A stretch of 10,387 bases of DNA from JBEIVB01 sp040374085 (GTDB lineage Bacteria; Bacteroidota; Bacteroidia; UBA4408), in the NCBI GenBank assembly GCA_040374085.1, contig JBEIVB010000087.1, forward strand, positions 1 through 10,387, read 5' to 3'. The notes under the pieces were generated by a model, which searched no databases, was not told the origin of the DNA, and saw only the letters and a program-made list of their open reading frames with translations. Within the stretch, counting starts at the first letter, position 1. Each line of letters begins with the position of its first letter. The position numbers were made by a program, and so were the translations under genes. This document shows, piece after piece, positions 6,111-10,387 of the stretch.

Positions 6111-7538
6111 TTAGTGTGCTGCTGCTGCAGAGGTTGAACCGGCGTGGCCGTGGTCTTTCGCATGCAGGTGCATCTCACGGTGAGCCTGGAGGGAAGAGGA
6201 ACGCACAATGGTTTTCAATTCGCTCATGGCAATTACCGGGAAGAACTTGCAGAACAACAAATACAGGGTAAAGAAGAGTCCAAGAGAGCCTAAATAAATG
6301 CCAATCTCAACCCAGCTCGGGTGATACATGCTCCACTCAGAAGGCAGGTAGGCGCGGTGCAAAGAGGTTACGATGATTACGAAACGCTCGAACCACATAC
6401 CTATGTTCACCACGATGGACATGATGAAGGTGAAGGGAACGTTGGTGCGCAATTTCTTGCTCCAAAACAGCTGAGGAGAAATCACGTTGCACGACATCAT
6501 GGCCCAGTACGACCACCAGTATGGACCGGTAGCGCGGTTGATGAAGGCATACGATTCGTACTCCACCCCACTGTACCAGGCAATGAAAAACTCGGTGATG
6601 TAGGCAATACCCACGATGGAACCGGTGATCATGATGATGCGGTTCATCATATCGATGTGCAGGGTGGTGATGTAGGCTTCGAGCTTCATCACTTTGCGGG
6701 TGATGATGAGCAGGGTTTGCACCATGGCAAATCCCGAGAAGATGGCACCGGCAACGAAATACGGAGGGAAGATGGTGGTGTGCCAGCCCGGAATTACGGA
6801 GGTGGCAAAGTCCATAGATACGATGGTGTGTACAGAAAGTACCAAAGGAGTACTCATACCGGCCAACACGAGGGAAACTTCCTCAAAACGCTGCCAGTTC
6901 TTTGCGTTGCCCACCCAGCCGAAGCTCAGAAGGCCATACCAGAACTTGCGTTGCGGTGTTTGAGCGCGGTCGCGGATGGCGGCAAAATCGGGTATGAGGC
7001 CCGTGTACCAGAACACCAGAGAAACGGTGAAGTAGGTTGAAACCGCAAACGTATCCCAAACCAGAGGGGAGTTGAAGTTTACCCATAGGGAACCAAACTG
7101 GTTTGGAAGGGGAAGCAGCCAGTATGGCAACCAAGGCCTTCCGATGTGGGTGAGGAGGAAAGAGGCCGCACAGATTACCGCAAAAATGGTCATGGCCTCC
7201 GATGCACGGTTGATGGAGAGGCGCCATTTCTGACGGAACAACAACAACACCGCAGAGATGAGGGTGCCGGCGTGGCCTATACCCACCCACCATACGAAGT
7301 TGGTGATGTCCCAACCCCAATCTACCACGTTGTTGATGCCCCAAGCACCCAAGCCAACACCAACGGTGTAACTTACGCACACCACCCACCAAAGGAGGCA
7401 GGCCGATGCCAGGATAAACATAAACCACCAACTCTTGGTGGGCTTGCTCTCAATGGGCCTACAAATGTCCTCGGTGATGTCGTGGATGGATTTGTTGCCC
7501 AAGATGAGCGGCTCTCTGATCAATGCTTCGTGCTGCAT
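6111..7538 (-). CDS. actC: Alternative Complex III quinol-binding membrane subunit ActC (NrfD family)
   Basis: A 475-residue NrfD/PsrC-type integral membrane protein with about ten helices. It binds menaquinol near the periplasmic face and passes electrons to the iron-sulphur clusters of ActB. Visible family features are WWVGIGHAGTLISAVLLLFR (83-102), HIGRPW (His131), NSPLVWDTF (Asp162), SVHTIVSMDFATSVIPGWH (235-253) and GMWFERFVII (380-389). His131 and Asp162 are in the two segments where conserved His/Asp residues have been proposed to handle quinol protons; I infer the equivalence from position, not from an alignment. The C-terminus is His/Ala-rich (HREMHLHAKDHGHAG, then AAAAH). The start lies 26 bases after the actB stop, and actD follows 24 bases after its own stop. 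Confidence 0.96.
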   Translation of the reverse strand: MQHEALIREPLILGNKSIHDITEDICRPIESKPTKSWWFMFILASACLLWWVVCVSYTVGVGLGAWGINNVVDWGWDITNFVWWVGIGHAGTLISAVLLLFRQKWRLSINRASEAMTIFAVICAASFLLTHIGRPWLPYWLLPLPNQFGSLWVNFNSPLVWDTFAVSTYFTVSLVFWYTGLIPDFAAIRDRAQTPQRKFWYGLLSFGWVGNAKNWQRFEEVSLVLAGMSTPLVLSVHTIVSMDFATSVIPGWHTTIFPPYFVAGAIFSGFAMVQTLLIITRKVMKLEAYITTLHIDMMNRIIMITGSIVGIAYITEFFIAWYSGVEYESYAFINRATGPYWWSYWAMMSCNVISPQLFWSKKLRTNVPFTFIMSIVVNIGMWFERFVIIVTSLHRAYLPSEWSMYHPSWVEIGIYLGSLGLFFTLYLLFCKFFPVIAMSELKTIVRSSSLQAHREMHLHAKDHGHAGSTSAAAAH

Positions 7539-7564
7539 AATGCGCTGGAAAGTTTCGTTTTTGT

Positions 7565-10387
7565 TTAAGCTTCAGCCGACTGACCGGTTTTGTTGCGGAC
7601 TTTAACCATGTAGGATACCGATGGCTTGGTATCGAGTTCTTCGAGCATGTAATACGTACGCTCGTCTTGAACTTTCTTGGACACCTGGCTCTCTTTGTTG
7701 TTTACATCGCCAAACACAATGGCGTTGGTGGGGCAAGAAGAAGCACAGGCCACGTTCACCTCGCCATCGCGGAGCGGACGAGATTCGCGCTTGGCCAACA
7801 GCTTGCCCTCCTGGATGCGCTGTACGCACATAGAGCATTTTTCCATTACCCCGCGTGAGCGAACGGTAACATCGGGGTTCAACACCATCTTCTCCAGTTC
7901 GGAGTTTTGGTTGAAGTTGAACTGCTCGTTGTTGTTGTAGCGGAACCAGTTGAAACGACGCACTTTGTATGGACAGTTGTTTGCGCAGTACTTGGTTCCA
8001 ACGCAGCGGTTGTAGGTCATTTGGTTGAGCCCTTCGCTGCTGTGGGTGGTGGCCAACACCGGACAAACGGTTTCGCAAGGCGCGTGATTGCAATGCATAC
8101 ACATGACCGGCTGGAAAAGAACCTCGGGTTGCTCCGATGCCTCTTCCATTTTGCGGTAATTGCCAATGGTTCCGTTCTTGTCTTTATCCGAAGACTTGGT
8201 ATCGCTCGAGTAGTACCGATCGATGCGGATCCAATGCATGTCGCGGGATTTCCGAACCTCATCTTTTCCTACAACCGGAACGTTATTTTCTGCCTGACAC
8301 GCGGTGATGCAGTTTCCGCAACCGATGCAAGCGCTTAGGTCGATGGAGATGTTCCAGAAATGCCCCGGACGATCGAAGCCCGGATTTTTTGCCGATGCCC
8401 ACAAGTCGAGCTGTTCAGCTGTTTTCTGAACATGCTCTCCGTCTTCCTTAACCTTGAATGTTTCTTTCTCGTTTCCGCTTTCGGCGCTCTTGGCGTATGC
8501 CGCAAGGGTGGTTTCTTTCACCATGTTGCGGCCCATAAGCGTGTGGTGGGTCTGGGTAGACGCCAGCATATAGGTTTCGCCGTTTTTCTTGATGTCGGCT
8601 TTTGCCTGAAACGAAAGGGTATTGTTTACCACGCCTGCAGCAGCAAAGGCGTTTGCTCCGCCCAAAATGCCAGGGGTTTCAATGACCTTGCCCCCCACCT
8701 TGCGGCCGTAACCAAGGGCAATGCCAATGGTGCCGGCTGCCTGTCCGGGCTGAGCGTAAACCGGTAGTTTGTAGGTTACTCCGTTGATGGTTACCTCCGC
8801 CACATCCGACTCCACTTCCTGCTCGCGCTCGGTGGTGAACTGAAGCTTCTTCATATCGGAAGGCGACATGGTGATGTAGTTGTCCCACACCACTTTGGAA
8901 ACCGGATCGGGAAGCTCCTGCAACCATGGGTTGTTGGCTTGCATACCGTTGCCGGTGCCTACTTTCTCATAGAACGTAACCTCAAACGCACCGGCAAGAG
9001 CGGCGGCCTGACGGGCAATTCCAGAGGCAGCTGCTCCTAAATCGGCGTTGGCAGCGGTGGCAGAGGCTACAGGGAGTGCAGCGGCAACGCGCACCCCATC
9101 GTGCAAGCTGGTCATCCACCAGTTGTCGTAAAGACCGTCTCCTCCTAAAGAAGAGAACAGGTTCTCTTGCCAATAGCGTTTTACAAAATCTTGGTAGGTA
9201 TCGCTGCTGCCGGTCCACTTCAGCAAGCTTTCTTGCATGGCCCTTGTTTTGTGCAAGGGGAAAATGGTGGGTTGCACCAACGCAAAGTGGCCGGGGCGTG
9301 GGCTCACATCGCCCCACGACTCGAGGTAGTGATGATCGGGGCAAACCAAGGTAGCAACCGCGGTGGTCTCATCAGGACGATCGGAGAAGCTCACGGTAAA
9401 CGGAACCTTCTTCATGGCGGCCTCAAAGCCCAGAGCCGCAGGCAAGCTGTACACCGGATTGGATTGGTGCATCAACAGCACACCCACTTTGCCGGATTTC
9501 ATTTCGTTGATGAGCTCCACCACATCGGCATCGCGTCCTTGCTTGGTGGCGTTGGGAGCGTCGAGGTTGATGGTGGTGAAGTAGCTGTTGAGCAGAACGT
9601 TTATGGCGTTGGTTACCACCTGTTGGTTAACGTCGTTGTTTCCGCACACCACCAAGGCGTTTCCTTTTGCAGCCCACAAATCCTTTGCTGCGTTTTGCAA
9701 CATGGCATCGGCCGAGGTGGCTTTAGAGGCAACCGTTGCGGCACCGGCCAGGCGGGCCACCGCGTTGTATAGGTTCAACAGGGCATACCCTTGCTCAGAG
9801 GGCTTTACTGCACTGCGGTAATCGGCGTTTGAGCCGGTAATGGAAAGATTGGATTCCACCTGGTAGTGGCGAGCCATGCGGGTAGAGCCTTTCTCTACCT
9901 TGCGGGCTTTACCGTATTGCACGGCAAACTCAATGGGAGAAAGCCAGGTACCCAGGAAATCGGCTCCTACGCCCACCATCACGCGGGCTGCAGAGAAGTC
10001 GTAGCTGGGCACAACCGCTTTGCCAAAAGACTGCTGATTGGCTTCGGCCATGGCGCTGTATGAAACGGCGTCGTGCTGAACCAGCTTGAAGGTAGGATAT
10101 TGCTCGGCCATCTTAGCCACAATGCTGCGGGTAGATGGAGAGGCAATGGATGAAGAAAGCAAACGAATGCCCATGCCGGAAGCAGCGGCTGCTTTTAGGC
10201 GGCTCTCTACCTCTTTATCGGCGGCATCCCAAGAGATGGATTCTTTGCCTTTTACCGGACCACGGAAACGGGCCTCGTCGTAAAGAGAAAGAACCGAGGC
10301 TTGCGTGCGGGCGTTGGTGGCACCCATGGTAATACGCGAACGTTTGTTGCCTTCTACCTTAATAGGACGACCCTCGCGTGTTTTTAC
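7565..10387 (-). CDS. actB: Alternative Complex III iron-sulphur subunit ActB (partial, 5' end beyond window)
   Basis: The frame stays open to the right edge: the 20 codons before the first in-window ATG (10325-10327) read VKTREGRPIKVEGNKRSRIT, a typical ActB segment, so the true start is outside. The visible 940 residues form a fused protein. The N-terminal part resembles molybdopterin oxidoreductases; ActB proteins have lost the cofactor. The C-terminal domain (from about residue 675) is a ferredoxin-like four-cluster domain. It has fifteen cluster cysteines: 687, 690, 693, 697; 763, 766, 771, 775; 795, 801, 805; 851, 854, 881, 885. That number suits three [4Fe-4S] plus one [3Fe-4S] cluster, as known for ACIII. 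ActB sits on the periplasmic side, over ActC. Its stop is 26 bases before actC, the next gene in the operon. Confidence 0.96.
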   Translation of the reverse strand, partial: VKTREGRPIKVEGNKRSRITMGATNARTQASVLSLYDEARFRGPVKGKESISWDAADKEVESRLKAAAASGMGIRLLSSSIASPSTRSIVAKMAEQYPTFKLVQHDAVSYSAMAEANQQSFGKAVVPSYDFSAARVMVGVGADFLGTWLSPIEFAVQYGKARKVEKGSTRMARHYQVESNLSITGSNADYRSAVKPSEQGYALLNLYNAVARLAGAATVASKATSADAMLQNAAKDLWAAKGNALVVCGNNDVNQQVVTNAINVLLNSYFTTINLDAPNATKQGRDADVVELINEMKSGKVGVLLMHQSNPVYSLPAALGFEAAMKKVPFTVSFSDRPDETTAVATLVCPDHHYLESWGDVSPRPGHFALVQPTIFPLHKTRAMQESLLKWTGSSDTYQDFVKRYWQENLFSSLGGDGLYDNWWMTSLHDGVRVAAALPVASATAANADLGAAASGIARQAAALAGAFEVTFYEKVGTGNGMQANNPWLQELPDPVSKVVWDNYITMSPSDMKKLQFTTEREQEVESDVAEVTINGVTYKLPVYAQPGQAAGTIGIALGYGRKVGGKVIETPGILGGANAFAAAGVVNNTLSFQAKADIKKNGETYMLASTQTHHTLMGRNMVKETTLAAYAKSAESGNEKETFKVKEDGEHVQKTAEQLDLWASAKNPGFDRPGHFWNISIDLSACIGCGNCITACQAENNVPVVGKDEVRKSRDMHWIRIDRYYSSDTKSSDKDKNGTIGNYRKMEEASEQPEVLFQPVMCMHCNHAPCETVCPVLATTHSSEGLNQMTYNRCVGTKYCANNCPYKVRRFNWFRYNNNEQFNFNQNSELEKMVLNPDVTVRSRGVMEKCSMCVQRIQEGKLLAKRESRPLRDGEVNVACASSCPTNAIVFGDVNNKESQVSKKVQDERTYYMLEELDTKPSVSYMVKVRNKTGQSAEA

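Noticed and set aside
10325..10327. ATG at 10325-10327 as the actB start
   Set aside because: The frame stays open to the window edge, and the upstream codons encode a conserved ActB segment (TREGRPIKVEGN).

Overview
The window carries most of a respiratory electron-transfer operon of the Bacteroidota type, all on the minus strand, and next to it a small AT-rich piece on the plus strand with a RelE-like toxin gene. Gene content points to Bacteroidota: Alternative Complex III (ACIII) directly followed by an aa3-type oxidase, a four-helix CoxB, a His-rich CoxA N-terminus, AUG starts without clear Shine-Dalgarno sequences, and lipoprotein cytochrome c ActE. Genus cannot be read from this sequence.

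Layout in window order: 1-108 (+), the 3' end of an unidentified gene whose stop overlaps the next start as ATGA; 105-449 (+), a RelE/ParE-family toxin-like protein; 450-754, a stretch with no recognisable gene that ends in a strong intrinsic terminator (714-743) serving the operon from the right. Then, in transcription order from the right edge: actB (partial at its 5' end, 10387-7565), actC (7538-6111), actD (6086-5562), actE (5542-4859), actF (4837-3656), coxB (3619-2597), coxA (2563-755). Intergenic gaps are only 19-36 bases, so this is one transcription unit. Its promoter and the expected first gene, actA (multihaem cytochrome c), lie beyond the right edge.

How it works (established for ACIII of Rhodothermus marinus and Flavobacterium johnsoniae): ActC/ActF are NrfD-like quinol-site membrane subunits, ActB carries iron-sulphur clusters, ActA and ActE carry c haems, and ActD anchors. 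Electrons from menaquinol pass to ActE or ActA and on to the CuA centre of CoxB, then to haem a and the haem a3-CuB site of CoxA, where O2 is reduced with proton pumping. CoxB here has no fused cytochrome c domain, which fits direct ActE-to-CuA transfer inside a supercomplex.

I see no wholly undescribed system. The points most worth a second look are His-rich tails on three membrane subunits, a Glu-to-Lys change in the CuA/Mg loop of CoxB, similar Ala-rich tails on CoxB and ActE, the absence of actG and of oxidase subunit III genes here, and the AT-rich toxin module abutting the operon.
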